The notes beneath the pieces were generated by a model. It was given only the letters and a program-made list of their open reading frames with translations, had not been told where the DNA came from and did not search any database. 64,000 bases of DNA from Copromyces sp. CBS 386.78 (taxonomy: Eukaryota > Ascomycota > Sordariomycetes > Sordariales > Sordariaceae), in assembly GCA_030685235.1 (NCBI GenBank), contig MU839079.1, positions 558,001-622,000 on the forward strand. The letters run 5' to 3'. How positions within the stretch are numbered: position 1 is the first letter of the stretch; each line of letters starts with the position of its first letter. Below, in pieces: positions 44,723 through 56,416 of this stretch. The position numbers and the translations under genes are program-made.

Positions 44723-46155
44723 ATTACCCTCCCGCAACGCATGAAGCTTCCGTCGCGATGACAACCTTCTTCTCTCCGGCGACAAAGTTAGCGAGTTTTT
44801 GAAAAGAATCCCATCAAACAACCCTTTCTTTCCCCGCGTCACCACGATGAACGAACTTTTGACGATGATGAACAACAAAACAATGCCGGAACGGACGTTT
44901 TGGGGGTTCCTGGAAACGGGGCGACCCCAGGGGAAAAGGGCAGAAGCGAGCAACTTTTTAGGGCGTCTGTGATTGGGATGGGATGCTGTGTTGTTTTTGG
45001 GTGTGGTAGTGGACTTGAGTCTGAGCATACCAGCTACGGGCGACAAGTCTCCTTAAGGCCAACAAGCCTGGGAAAACGTAAACAGAAATGCGATTTTCCA
45101 GGCAAACACAATGTTCAGATTCTCTGTGATGAAATGTTTTGGGTCACTCTTATGATCATTCTGATTTAGGACAACGCGGACAAAGCATGACAAGCGCAGT
45201 ACACGGTTGCTTTCGGGCGTATTGGCTGTTGTTCGGTTTATCGTATCTGTAACATATGCGTATCTCTAGCAACGACAGCTCGAGATGCAACGAAAAGGAA
45301 GAGACAACAAGGTTCTCATTCACTTAAAAAAAAGTCCGCATCGTCTCCTCCGGATCTACTACACCCCGGACGACCATGACGTAGCCTTGAACTCGAACAT
45401 CAGACCATCCAAATGTATCCATCACGCTGTAAGCAACTCATGGGTGTTCTGAGCACAAGGTCTGGGTATTTAAGGAGGCCACCGAACGGTCTCATGAAAA
45501 ACCACATCATTGTCTCCTTTGTTCCTGTGTTCTCTACAATGCTCTTCAAAGAGGTTCTCATCAACGTTGCTGACAAAACAGCCAGATGATATACTTGACT
45601 CCATGCCCTTCCTCAAGGTGTCGAGATAAGCACAAGTCACCTTGTGTTCATTCTTTCTTCCTCTTTAGCTCCTTTTATTCGGATGAGATAACATCAACTA
45701 CACAAAGTCTCTTGGATGGGTTTGTTGACTGATCTCTACGAGGCGAGTAGAACGATATCAGACTTTTTTCAAATCATCATACAAAAATCGATAACCATCA
45801 ACAGTACAAGCCGTTTAGTCTAGTCGTTGTTACCGCTCATTGGATCGCTATACTAAAACTCAGTACTCGATGATGATACAAAGGACTGATGATTCGAAGC
45901 CCAATGCTTTCTGTCACTCGATGGTCGATGCTGAATCTCCCCCCCCACTCTATCCGTATCTTACCATTCCCGAGTGTTTTTTTCTTTTTTTTTGGTGTTG
46001 ATTGCGACTTTTCCAATGATGATACTACATATGTGTCACGCCCTTTCCCTGAGCATGACCATGTACCACTCATGTTCCACCTCTCCCCCTCACCCATCCT
46101 TCACCCACCCTCACCAAACATAATCCCCGCCGCCCAAACACACTAGAATAGCCTT
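44723..46155. other. Convergent intergenic region (eS30 / cab2)
   Basis: About 1.4 kb between converging genes. It includes the 3' UTRs of both. Frames are short and random-looking and no RNA gene is recognised. Confidence 0.5.
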
Positions 46156-47567
46156 CTAAGCACTAGGCGTACCACTCCTCCCCCTCCTCTCCCGCCCAAA
46201 GGTATCAACATACTCGCTATGCAACTCCTTGACGGCCGGGATGATCAAGCTCTCAATCTCGATTTCCGGTTCTCCCTCCGGCAAGGACTTGGGGTCTAGG
46301 GGTTCGTCTTTTTCTATTTGTGTTGGTGGAATGGAAGAAGAGGCGGAACCGACGCGACGGTGCATGGGGACGCGGATCCACTTGTCTTTGCGGTTGGGTG
46401 CTACGAAGACGACTTCCCATTTGCGGGTTGAGCTGTTTGGGAGTGTTAGCTTGGGTGTTTTGAAGGGGTGAGGGGACTTTAGATGGGGACGGAAAGGGGA
46501 AGGGGAATGGGGAGAGGGAAGGGGGCAGCAAGGGGGAAGGGAAAAGGCAAACGACAGGGAATGAAAAGGAAAACATACAGTAAATTCCCAATAACCAAAT
46601 GATGCTGATACCGATCCAACGAGTACTTGGCCTTCAACGTCAAGATGCTCGGATCCGTCTCCAGCTTGAACGAAACAATCATTCCCTCCGGCGACCATCC
46701 CTCCACCAAGTTCTTCAAGAACTTGGGCACAGGGTCGAGATCGACCACCAACCGCTTACTCCTAGGCACGCTGGGGGAGGAATCAAAGTTGTCAAAGGTC
46801 TCTTCGTCCACCACTCCCGCTCCAGAGCCAGGGGCAGGCGTAGCCCTCGTGCTAGCACTAGGCGTAGCAGCAGTCGAAGCAGCAGTCGAAGTCGCAGTTG
46901 AAGCAGACTTCTTAAAATCAGCAGCATCCGTGCTCTGGATCTTATGCTCGCTCATACGATCCGGCGGCACAAAGAAATCGCTAACGGCAGCGGCAAGATA
47001 AAGCAACGCATCAGGACCAAGCGGCTTCATCAGCTGGGCGATGCTCCTCAGCTCATGCAGGTAATCCGAGATGCTGACAAAGGGGATGGCCAGCAACATG
47101 TTGTTGTCGCGAGCACTGTGATACTTGCGCAGCACCTGCAGCATCCTGCTGGCGTCCTTGTCGCGGGCCACGACCGAGCGGCCGTCGGGCCCTTCCTTCA
47201 GGAAATCGAGGAAGCAATCGGTCGCGTGGCTGTAGTGGCGCGAGAAGGGCAGCAGGGAGAATTGCCGGTGCAGGAACAAAACGGCGTAGCCGGCTTCGAG
47301 GAAATATTCGGCGGAGGTGGCGCCGCGCGTACCCGCCGAAAAATTGTCGATGAATCGGACGGTTTGCTTCTCGAGCGGCACGGTGGTGCCGCCGCTGGTT
47401 ATCAACACTAACCGACGCCCTGCCTTGGCGTGGAAGTCGATGAAGTCCTTGGCGAGCTTCACGTGCTTCTCGAGGTCTTTGGGCGGCGGGTTGGCGGAGA
47501 AGTAGTGGTCCTCGGCCAGGGCGGCCAGGTTGGGTGGTGGGATCTCGCCGGGGATCTGGGACATCAT
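46156..47567 (-). CDS. cab2: Phosphopantothenate-cysteine ligase (Cab2/CoaB type)
   Basis: Two exons, 47567-46579 and 46432-46156, joined over a 146-nt intron, encode 421 residues. The enzyme joins 4'-phosphopantothenate and cysteine, using CTP or ATP, in the second step of coenzyme A synthesis. It is cytosolic and dimeric. The nucleotide-binding half shows LVLITSGGTTVPLEKQTVRF, then IDNFSAGTRGATSAEYFLEA with the conserved NFSAGTRG, followed by GYAVLFLHRQFSLLPFSRHY. Later come LYLAAAVSDFFVPPDRMSEH and the splice-joined LVIGNLLSTRKWEVVFVAP. A Ser/Thr/Ala-rich insert sits at residues about 225-255. The start is a double ATG. A TATAAATA lies about 60 bases upstream on the same strand, and a 96-codon upstream frame ends on the start codon. 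Confidence 0.93.
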
Positions 47568-47854
47568 TTTGTCGGTGTTGTCGTTTGGAGTTCTGGCTGT
47601 GATGGTGGTGGGAAGATGAATTCGGTATTTATATCCGCTGGTGTTGACGGTTGTGTCGGCGGTGCTTGTTGTTGATATCCTGTTTTTGTTGTCTTTGACG
47701 CTCTTCTAGTCGGTTTGCGCGGTACTAATGATGGTTGAGCTTGGGGGATGTGGAAGACGAGTTCTAGTCTTGGAGAAGAACGGCGTGAGAGTCTCTGTTT
47801 AGGACGGAGTGATGCTGATAATGATGGACGGCGAGAGGTTGTCTGCTGTGGCAT
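47564..47854 (-). other. Upstream ORF ending on the cab2 start codon (96 codons)
   Basis: An ATG at 47852-47854 opens 96 codons of Ser/Pro/Gln-rich sequence. Its TGA stop falls within the ATGATG start of cab2, exactly as at sog2. However, a TATAAATA lies inside this frame (47626-47633). If that is the working TATA box, the upstream ATG would not be in the mRNA. Confidence 0.3.
47626..47633 (-). promoter_or_regulatory. Probable TATA box of cab2 (TATAAATA)
   Basis: TATAAATA on the minus strand, 59-66 bases upstream of the cab2 ATG. The spacing allows a start site about 30 bases before the coding region. Confidence 0.5.
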
Positions 47855-49537
47855 GTTAGCTGGCTGGCTTCACTATTCTTTGAGGAGCTGTGAAGTGAAG
47901 TGAAGCTTCCGAGACCAGTGAAGGGGGATGAGAAACTGATTCAGTCTGAGATTTCATCAATCGCCTTTTATACCAAGACCCTTTTGAATGTCAAAACGGA
48001 ATCTTGACGTGGCTCCCCTTTGCTTCCTTTTCATGACTCCTATCACGAAACGTCTGGGAATACTCCACGTCGTGATAACCAAGACCGTAACCGTTACCGT
48101 ACCCCAGGATTCACCCGGACCGGGAGCGCCGGGGAGGATTACTGATGATTAATGGGGACCCTGATAGAACCATGTTGTTCGGTGTTCGGCTCATGTGAAG
48201 GAAGGAGGAGGAAAGCCACTTGACTCGACTCAAGGGTATACAAGACTTCCATGGTGCAGAAACTGGAAGACTGATGCTGATGAACTGACTGACCTTGGTA
48301 TTGATGGTAAAGATGGGAGGTACTGGATCTCAATCCTCTTTGTAAACCCTTCAGCAGACGGACTTATATACCCGTTCCCTCAATTGACTTCCCAAATCCC
48401 AGAGATTTGTGATTATTGATCGTATTGCTGAGCCTCTCCAGCTCCGAGTTGGAAGGAATCAGGCGAGGTTACGTGTGAGGCAGAGGCACGGCGATTTGTG
48501 TTTGCCGTTAAGCTTTTGTTCCGTTCACCAGAGTCGTTATTAGGAGTTCCAAATGTTGCGTCACCTCACTTTTTTCGGTTTGTGGTGTTGCCGGTGAAGC
48601 TTTGTACGTAGTGTGATGTCGTGCAGGTGGTGTGAGGTGAGTTTCCTCAGTCGCGCGGGGCACTTTCCATAGGGGTCTTGGCGGGATATTGCGGGGAAGC
48701 TCTAGCCCAGGTTCCCCAACTGCCGCTCGGCAGCCCCCTGGAGCATTTCTTTGGCGGATTTATACGGAGTATCTCAGGCGCAACGGAACCTGACCAGGGG
48801 CACCGGCGACCGGACGACTACGGATGAACGGGAGTCGATTCGACCATTCTGGCCATTCATGCCTCCGGATCGACCTCGGGTTGCACGTGGTGACAACGGA
48901 CCATGTTTTCCCATTTTGTCTGATGTTTCCATGTATATGTATTTGTGTTTATAGCGGGTTCCGGGGAAGAACACCCTGGAGACTGATAGCCGAAGGAACG
49001 GGAAGAGATGTTTGATGAAAAACATCAACTGACTACTATCATCACGATCATCGAGTCAGCGGAACGGGTGACATGAACTAATGATAACCTGCCCCTATCC
49101 TAACAAGAAGAAGAAGATGATGATGAAGAAGCGTTCCTGGGTATCTCCTCCAGGGCACTGACTTGTCTTATAACGCTTCCCTCTCTAAACCTCTACCTAG
49201 TACTGATGATGAGTTGAGATAAGACTGTACTACTTAGTACACATAAAGAATTAAAAGAGACGACAGACAGCGGGTCAACTACCCTACAAACCATCTTACA
49301 ACACTGCAACAAGCAGAACAAAACAAAACAAGACAAGACAGAGGGACCCCCTTTTAGTAGTAGTGTCTGAACGCCATCCGTCTAATATGCATTTTTGTGC
49401 CGTCATTATTTTTCTCTTTTGAAACAACATCAAAAGGGGATTCCGTTCATTCTCCCTAAAAACGCCAAAACGCTCTCTGCCTGTCCATCACGCAACCAAC
49501 CCTGTCCTGTTCTTTTTTTTCTTTTCATCTCAAGGCA
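47855..49537. other. Intergenic, upstream of cab2 and downstream of mrs2
   Basis: About 1.7 kb. The part near 49.3-49.5 kb is probably the 3' UTR of the Mg2+ channel gene. Frames are short and none is recognisable. Confidence 0.5.
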
Positions 49538-51314
49538 TTAAAACCACCTCTTGCTGGATTTTTTGTGTTGCGCACTCTTCATCGAGTTGATCCTCCTCAA
49601 CCGTTCCCGGTTGCTGGGATCGAGCAAGACGTCGGTGCTCTCTTCCCGGAACCAGTGGTTAGGGGCGTTGCGGTTGTGCAAGTCGCCCATCTTGACACGC
49701 TGCACCTTGCGCAGCTTGACGAGGCCGTACCAGCAGACAATGAGCGAGGCAACCGTCGACACCGAGGTGACCATAGCAAATCCCCAGTTGGTTTCCTCTA
49801 TGAAATTCTCCAGGTTCATGCCGTACCAAGACGCCAAGAAGGTGCCCATTGCGAGGCCGAGGGTGCCCACGCTGAACTTGAGATCGAGCAACATGAGCGA
49901 GTTACGGTTAGCGTCAAGAATGGCACGGACACTGTGATTTGGTTAGCTGCGTGTTTGCCGTAAGTTTAACAAGGGGTAAATCCTACATTTCCTCCGTGTT
50001 CCTGATGCTCGAGACGAGGTTACTCGCTTCCTCGACAACTTCGTCGCAGATCTTGTTGTAAGACTCCAACAAGAGTTCGATTTCGGTGTGGTCATCCTCG
50101 CCTCTGTAGAGATCATGCGTCTTCTCAGTCAAGTACATGGACGCAAGATCGTCATCGGCTTCAAGCAGCTCCTCAATGGCATCACGCACGAGCTTGGCCT
50201 TCTGCTCGAAAGTGCTGACCCTCTTGGACAGGACAAGCAACACCCTCAACTTCTCGCGGTCGATATCATCTTCGAGCTCGCTAAGAATGCGGATGACAGG
50301 GTCGCGGACGGCTTCAAAGTCGGCTTCCAGCTCCGAAGTGACCGACATGAGCACGGCTTCAAGAGCGCGGAATTCGTAGGGCAGACTGTTGGCTCCGGAC
50401 GACTGCTTCTGCTGCAGCTTGCCTTGTAGATCGTACATGAAGGCCGACTGGGGGTATGAGCTCTTGGAACCGTAGACATCGAACAGAAGGACGCAATCAT
50501 GCTTGATCAGGACTCTCAAGTGTAGCAGGTTGAGGAGAATCGCCGAGGGACGAATGAGGATATGCGGAAGGTTGGACGAATCGATCTTGCGAAGATCGCG
50601 AGGCAGAAGACCGTACTGTTGTGTTTCGACTTGTTAGCAATGTGATGGCAGCCTCTCTTCCACCTGTGTTAGACCACGTACCTTTGCGATAAGCTCACTC
50701 TTTTTGAGCTCACCGTCCACCATAACAACGTTCCCATTTTCGTCCACTTCTGTACACCTCAGTCTGGGATCCATTGCAGCCTTTGCCGTCATGGCCCTGC
50801 GCTGGAAGATAGAACCGGACTCTTCTTCGAGTGCGACTCTTATGTCGTCATCGTTCAGCCGGGTATTCGGTGGTCCCTTCTTCTCGCCATTGCCGAATAG
50901 CCATTCTTTAAGCCTTGGCCTCTTGGGACAAGGCTCACAGTCGGAGGATTGGTTGGACGAGAACCGCAACGAGCCAGCCGGCGGTGGGAGTGCGAGAAGG
51001 GACTTTGTGGTGCGCTGTTTGCGAAGCGACTTGGGGAGAATGGCCTCGAGGTCGACAAGACCGGCGCGTAACTCGGTGCGCTTGGGCGGGGTTATCGTAC
51101 CCAGCGATCTCGTCGTCGTCGTCGTCGTCAGAGAAGGCTGTCTAGGTAGTAGTTTGGTCGAACCGCCTGCGGTACAGACATGGCGACGCTGGAGAGCCGG
51201 GTGTCGTTCAACGGCAGCGCGACATGTTGGCGCAAACGGGAGCCCTTCGGACTGGGCGCGAAGATACCGAAGGAGGCTCCGTGATGGCGCTGCTGGTCTC
51301 AATGCCGGCGGCAT
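49538..51314 (-). CDS. mrs2: Mitochondrial inner-membrane Mg2+ channel, Mrs2/Lpe10 (CorA family)
   Basis: Exons 51314-50682, 50615-49987 and 49931-49538 encode 551 residues. The protein imports Mg2+ into the mitochondrial matrix as a pentamer, needed in yeast for group II intron splicing. The start chosen opens a basic, Ser/Thr/Ala-rich presequence (MPPALRPAAPSRSLLRYLRA). The cytosol-side CorA fold includes LLPRDLRKIDSS, LIKHDCVLLFDVYGS, LPYEFRALEAVLMSVTSELE and the long charged helices after it. Transmembrane helix 1 (about 436-457) ends in the diagnostic YGMN (GMN 458-460). Helix 2 is at about 468-493, and a basic tail follows. The frame is open upstream to 51713 but that part lacks family character. 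I cannot tell Mrs2 from Lpe10 by eye. Confidence 0.92.
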
Positions 51315-52033
51315 TGCAGCAAAGATCGTCACTGACGACTCTTCTCTCTCTTTTGCTCTCGTCGCAAAGAGGGGAAAAAGAAAGGCGCGCAAATCAAAAC
51401 GAGAGAATGATTCGCGGTGTTTGTGAGGCCTTCCTGCCTTCCCAAAAAGATGGCCGCAACGCACCTTGCAGTCTGTTGTGCCTGCAGAAAAGTATCGAAC
51501 AGTCGTCAAAGCTTTCGATGGAGCCACGCCGAGAGGTGGTGTTTGACAATTGGGATTGGCGGCAAAAGCGTGCAGCGGAGCCAGGGGTGTGCATAAGGTA
51601 GGCGATGGCGGGGGTATATGCACTAGAAGTGGGGATGGTGCTTCAGTAGACAAGAAATTGTTAGTGCATGCAATATCCGGACGACATGTTTTGGTGTTGA
51701 CCACTTTTGACATTTCTCCTTGATCTCATAATTGAAGAGCCCGAGCAATGCATCCTCCTGAAGACTTGTCTTGGTTGGCTGGATGAGATGTTTTCAGGTT
51801 TCTCCCTTGAACAGCATTCACTGTTGTTGTTGTTGTTGTTGTTGTTACCGAGATTTCCATTGGCGGTTCAACCTTGGGTTGACACTCCTTCCTTCTCCAT
51901 CTGATCCTCTCTTTGTGGATTTGACGACTTACACGACGGTTCAAAGTTGACCACTCGAGCCACTTCCCAACTTGCACATCAAGACATCGATGCCTCTTTG
52001 CCGTTCTTGTACACTCCTGCAGAACGGTAAACG
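51315..52033. promoter_or_regulatory. Divergent promoter region, mrs2 / F-box gene
   Basis: About 0.7 kb between outward-facing starts, with a TTG triplet repeat at 51822-51846. No clear TATA element is seen. Confidence 0.5.
51822..51846. repeat. (TTG)8 triplet repeat
   Basis: About eight TTG units in the shared promoter region. Confidence 0.9.
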
Positions 52034-53737
52034 ATGAAGCTGACACCCATCAAAATCAGAGGCCGCCACGGCCGCAAACAGCCCTGGCAACCTCCCAATC
52101 CCGAGCGTTTCAAGCGCAAGCACCTGGATGGTGATGGTGACGAGGACGAGCAATTCGATGAGCAAAACGGTGTCATTCCGAGTCAAGTCGACCAAAATGG
52201 CGTCAGACGACGACGACGCGTCAAGACGAGAAAGCCAGCCGCTCCTATCGAGCAGCTGCCGCCTGAAATCCTTGAGCGTATCTTCTCCATGTCCGAGAAC
52301 CTCAACTTTCCGAGAAGCAGTCTGCGCATTGGCTACATGCTTTCGGCCAGGACCTTCCTTTTGCAGCTGATTGTCGATGCCTTCTCTCCTACATGGGATA
52401 TGTGGTTTGGATGTCCCAGGAAGGATATCCAGTCTTATAGAGGCTATGAGAAGGATGGTGAGAGGATGCCTGGTAATCCGGACTTTCAGGTTAGTTTGCC
52501 TTGTTGAAACGTCGGTACTTGGCTTGTGAAAAAAAAAAAAAAGGGGGAGGGGGGGGGGTGCTTAAACATTGTTTACACACGCTTGTCACTCATTCACACC
52601 ATTCACTTCTTCCCTCTCAGTTCAGAAACACCATGAACTAACACCTTCAAACAGACCGCCATCCTCACCTCCAAATGGTTGACCCTCTCCCTGATCCTCC
52701 ACGCCCAACAAGTCTGGATCCGGCGTCAGAACGGCTCTTCCGCCTCGCAGCGGCCCTTCTTCCACACCGAGAACTGGCTCATGCTCGGCCGCACCGAGCG
52801 CATGGAACTTGACCTTGACCTCATATCCGGCCCTCGCCCGGGTGAGATCCAAGACTACAACATGGACGACATCCAAGACAACTACCCGCACCGCCCTCAC
52901 CACCGTCTGCACTTAGATGGTGACTACTTTGACAAACTGGACATGGAAACCTGCTTCCAAGCCGATTGGGACTGGTTCACGCTCATCCTGAACAAATTTG
53001 ACCCTCATGGAGTTCGCTATAGCATGGAAAACCGTGCCTTGCGCACGGGGTATTGGGATATTCACCCGGCGACCAAGATCCCGAATCATCTGTTAGCGAA
53101 CCCGGTTGCGAGTTGGGATTCAGTCAAGTTGCTGTATTGGCTGGTGAGAGGCGGCGCGACGTTGTCGAGCGAGCAAAACTGGGAAGTGAGTATCCCGCTC
53201 AACCTTTGCCCTAGACCTTCCTCTGTCAAACCTTTACCCCCCGTGACCTTCTCTCCCCTCAATCTTCCCCATCAACAATCCCTTCTCTGACCTTCTCCCC
53301 CCCTTCACCTTCTCCCCCCCCCCCCACCCTTTAACCTTCCCCATTTCCACTTGTTCACATCCTCAACCAAACCCACAACCACTGACCACCCAAAACAGCT
53401 CACAAAACTCGGCTACGAACGCCTCATGTCCCACCCCGACCGTGTCTCCGCCTCAACACCTCACGTCCCCCCAAAGCCATCATCAGAGGAATCCTTTCAA
53501 GAATACGAGCGGGAACGAATGTCCCTCGTTGCTCTTCGACTCTTCTCCATCCTACGCGTCTTCGGCCCGAACCACTGGCCGGATTTTCTAATGATCGAGA
53601 AGCTGGAAGAGATCAGCAGGGAGCGGCAGACGCGAACTGAGTACTCGGACTCCCAGAAACCGGGCTATGAGCTGTGGAAGTGCGCCCAGTGGGTTTTGAG
53701 GCATTGGGTTCAGCAGAGGGGGGAGGAGGAGAATTAG
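52034..53737 (+). CDS. F-box-like protein of unknown target
   Basis: Exons 52034-52489, 52655-53185 and 53399-53737, all in phase 0, encode 441 residues. After a basic, disordered N-terminus (residues 1-70), residues about 72-115 begin PIEQLPPEILERIFSMSENL. That is the usual opening of an F-box, which binds Skp1 in SCF ubiquitin ligases. The rest has no repeat domain I recognise; it is rich in Trp, Asp and Leu. It resembles the large, fast-evolving set of fungal proteins that carry an F-box and a family-specific C-terminus. The first intron carries an A14 run next to a G-rich tract (52529-52558) and the second a C11 run (53314-53324). Splice sites are good (GTTAGT and GTGAGT donors). Confidence 0.7.
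52529..52558. repeat. A-run plus G-run inside an intron
   Basis: Fourteen A residues followed by a G-rich tract within the first intron of the F-box gene; likely a variable site. Confidence 0.85.
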
Positions 53738-54445
53738 AACCGTGATGATCAAGGAAGGATGAGGTCAGTGGTCGGTGCTGGGTATTGTTGCGATAGTTGT
53801 TGAGGGTTGCAGGAATTGCTTGCTGAAGTACACGGATGAAGTCGTGACGACGTTAGCTATCTTGCACAGGAAACCTGTAGGCGGGTAGGTACCCAGATTA
53901 ACTAACCTTCATGGCATTGTTCATGAATGAAAACACAGCTTCTCTGGCAGGCGGCTTGACGACTGTTCGCTGCATCTTGCTTGGTAGCTGATCCTTCACC
54001 TCAGGCCTCACAGCACGACAATCAATACTTCTGCATCAGCGTAATAAGGCGGAACGAATAATACCAACACAATTCAGGACATCACATTCATCACGGTCAA
54101 CTCCGGGCACAAAGAATAAATCGTCAAGGTCTTAACTATCAACTATCATGGACTACCTCCCAGAACTCCAAGCATCTTGATACCAATGGAGATCCAATGC
54201 CTTCAAGCATATATCCCATGACCTTGCACGATATCACCATGGCTCAACGGTACCCTTCCAATACAGCCTCCATTTACACCTAGATGCCATTGTAAAAGAC
54301 CCTTCAACCTCTTGATGGTCGGAGAAATACCCGACATACCACAAACCCGGAAACAAAACCTCAAGCGCTTCCGTCAGATTGTGCTTTGTCCTGTGCTGCG
54401 TTTACCAGTCATTGGTAGCAGGCACAGAGGTATTGTCGACATTGG
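53738..54445. other. Convergent intergenic region
   Basis: About 0.7 kb between the F-box gene and the helicase gene, which converge. No gene or RNA is recognised. Confidence 0.5.
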
Positions 54446-56416
54446 TTAAGCACCCCAACCATCGCCGCCGGCATTGTCGTCGACATTGCCGCCAGCATCA
54501 CCGTCAGCATCAGCGCCCCAGCCATCGTCAGCTTCATCATCGCCAGCATCATCGCCGCCGGCACCCTCCTCCTCAAAGTCCGAATCGGCCTCGAAGTGAA
54601 GGTGCTCGATGTCCTCAGGAATGTACGCCTGGAGAAAGTCCGGGACCTCCTGACCGGTCTCGAGGAGAGTCCGGGTAAGAACAGAGGCGAGATCCTCGTC
54701 ACGCTCGGTATAGAAAGAGGTGGCAAGACCTCTGTGGCCGATACGACCCGTGCGGCCGATGCGATGAGTGTACTCCTCAATACCACCATACATGGCGGAG
54801 GGCAGATCGAAGTTGATGACGTGCAGAACGTTGCGCACATCGATACCGCGAGCAGTGACGGCGGTAGTGATCAGCACGGGAGATCTTCCGGCACGGAAGG
54901 CGCGCATGGCAGCCTCACGCTCCCTCTGGGTTCTCTCACCGTGCATACTGACGCAAGGAACTCCCTTGTTGAAGAGGAAGTCATCCAGCTCATCAGCAGC
55001 GCGCTTGCTGTTGACGAAGATAATTGTGCGGCCGGGAGGCACCGTGTTGAGAAGGTCAAGGCAAGCCTGTTTCTTCAGGTACGGCTCCACCCAGATAACA
55101 TCCTGCTTGATGTTGGCATGAGTGCTGCCGGCACGTCCAACGCGGAGACGGACATGGTTGTCCGCGAGATGGGTTCTGGCAAGGTCACGGGCGGCCTTGG
55201 GGAATGTAGCCGAGAAGAGCATGTACTTGATATTACCCTCTTCCTGGTCTATGGAGGGGAAAGGATTAGCCTGAGCTCACCATCTGTTTGGGGAAGCGGG
55301 AAGATGTTGTGCTGGGTCAACTTACCACCGCCAGAGAGGATCTGATCAAACTCCTCCTTCCAATCGTCATCAAGCATCTCGTCTGCCTCATCAATCACCA
55401 TGTAGCGGACACGGCGCAAAGACAGGATCTCCGGGCGATCCATGAAGTCGATGAGACGACCGGGAGAGGCGACAAGGATGTCGCAGCCTTTCGCAAGTTG
55501 GTCCATCTGATCCCTCATTGAGCCGCCGCCGTAAAGGACGCAAGGGCGCAGCATAGAGCGATAACAGAACTTCCGGGCTTCGTTGAAGATCTGGACCGCC
55601 AGCTCACGGCTAGGGCAGACAATGACGACCAGAGGCTCAGCTCTGCAGGGCGGGTCGATGCCGGCCTGATAAGTGGCGGGGTTCGGACGGGGGGCCGCCA
55701 ACTTCTTTGCCTTGCCCATCAGCTTGTTGATGATGGGGATGAGGTACGCAGCCGTCTTGCCAGAGCCTGAAGATATGTCAGTGTCAAGGATGATGATGAG
55801 AGGGGCGCCCGAAGATTAACTCACCAGTCTGGGCAATTGCGATCACATCATGTCCCTGGCTGATTGAGGGGATGCAGTAGCGCTGGATGGGAGTCGGCAC
55901 ATCGTAACCCGCAAGCTCGACGTTGCGGAGCATGGCCGGGTGCAGGCCAGCATCCCTGAAAGTGTCGATAGGTTCGACGCGAGTAGGGCCCTCTTGGACA
56001 AGCTCGAGCTCGGCGATGGCAGAGAAGTCGATACCCCTGCGGCCGCGCTCCTCGACAGGACCAAAGAGTTGGACCTCCAACTCCGGGAACTCGGGGCCAA
56101 TGTCACCCTCCTCGCCATCCCACTCGTAAATGGGGGCTTGACCATCCCACTCGGTCTCGCGGTTGGCGAACTCGTCATAGTGGTAAGGAGTTGCCTCCAC
56201 CCAACCCTCAAGCTTGGGAGGGGCGACCTGCTCGACGGGAGCAGGAGCGCCGTTCTCGCCGTTGTTGGAGTGATGGTTGGCGCCGTTGTGGCCGTTGGTC
56301 TCCGGGAGAGCCGACTGGAGATCCGAAGTGCCCCAGGCACCGGCCTCGGCCTCGGTGGCAGCGGGGGCAGCGCCCCAATTGTTGTCAGCCATGACGCGAG
56401 AGTGGCTGTAGGCCAT
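54446..56416 (-). CDS. DEAD-box ATP-dependent RNA helicase, Ded1/DDX3/Vasa-like
   Basis: Exons 56416-55825, 55766-55326 and 55248-54446 encode 611 residues; a second ATG at 56392 would give 603 and has the better context (purine at -3). All helicase motifs are present: PTPIQ (Q motif), AQTGSGKT (195-202), PSRELAV, ASPGRL, DEAD (323-326), SAT, IIFVNSK, ARGIDV and HRIGRTGR. Sequence between motifs (KLMGKAKKLAAPRPNPATY and FPKAARDLARTHLADNHVRL) places it near Ded1, which unwinds mRNA leaders for translation initiation. It is not a standard Ded1. The N-terminus is Asn/Glu/Trp-rich with no SR or RGG region. The last 50 residues are Asp/Gly-rich with DDGWGADADGD repeats. It may be a fungal paralogue with a different role. 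Introns are 58 and 77 nt. Confidence 0.92.

Noticed and set aside
4765..47567. Functional link between the ketopantoate-reductase-like gene and cab2 as a CoA gene cluster
   Set aside because: They are about 40 kb apart with many unrelated genes between, and the reductase-like protein may not be an enzyme.
54596..55345. 249-codon plus-strand frame opposite the DEAD-box helicase
   Set aside because: Antisense of helicase motifs and crosses its intron boundary; no coding evidence.
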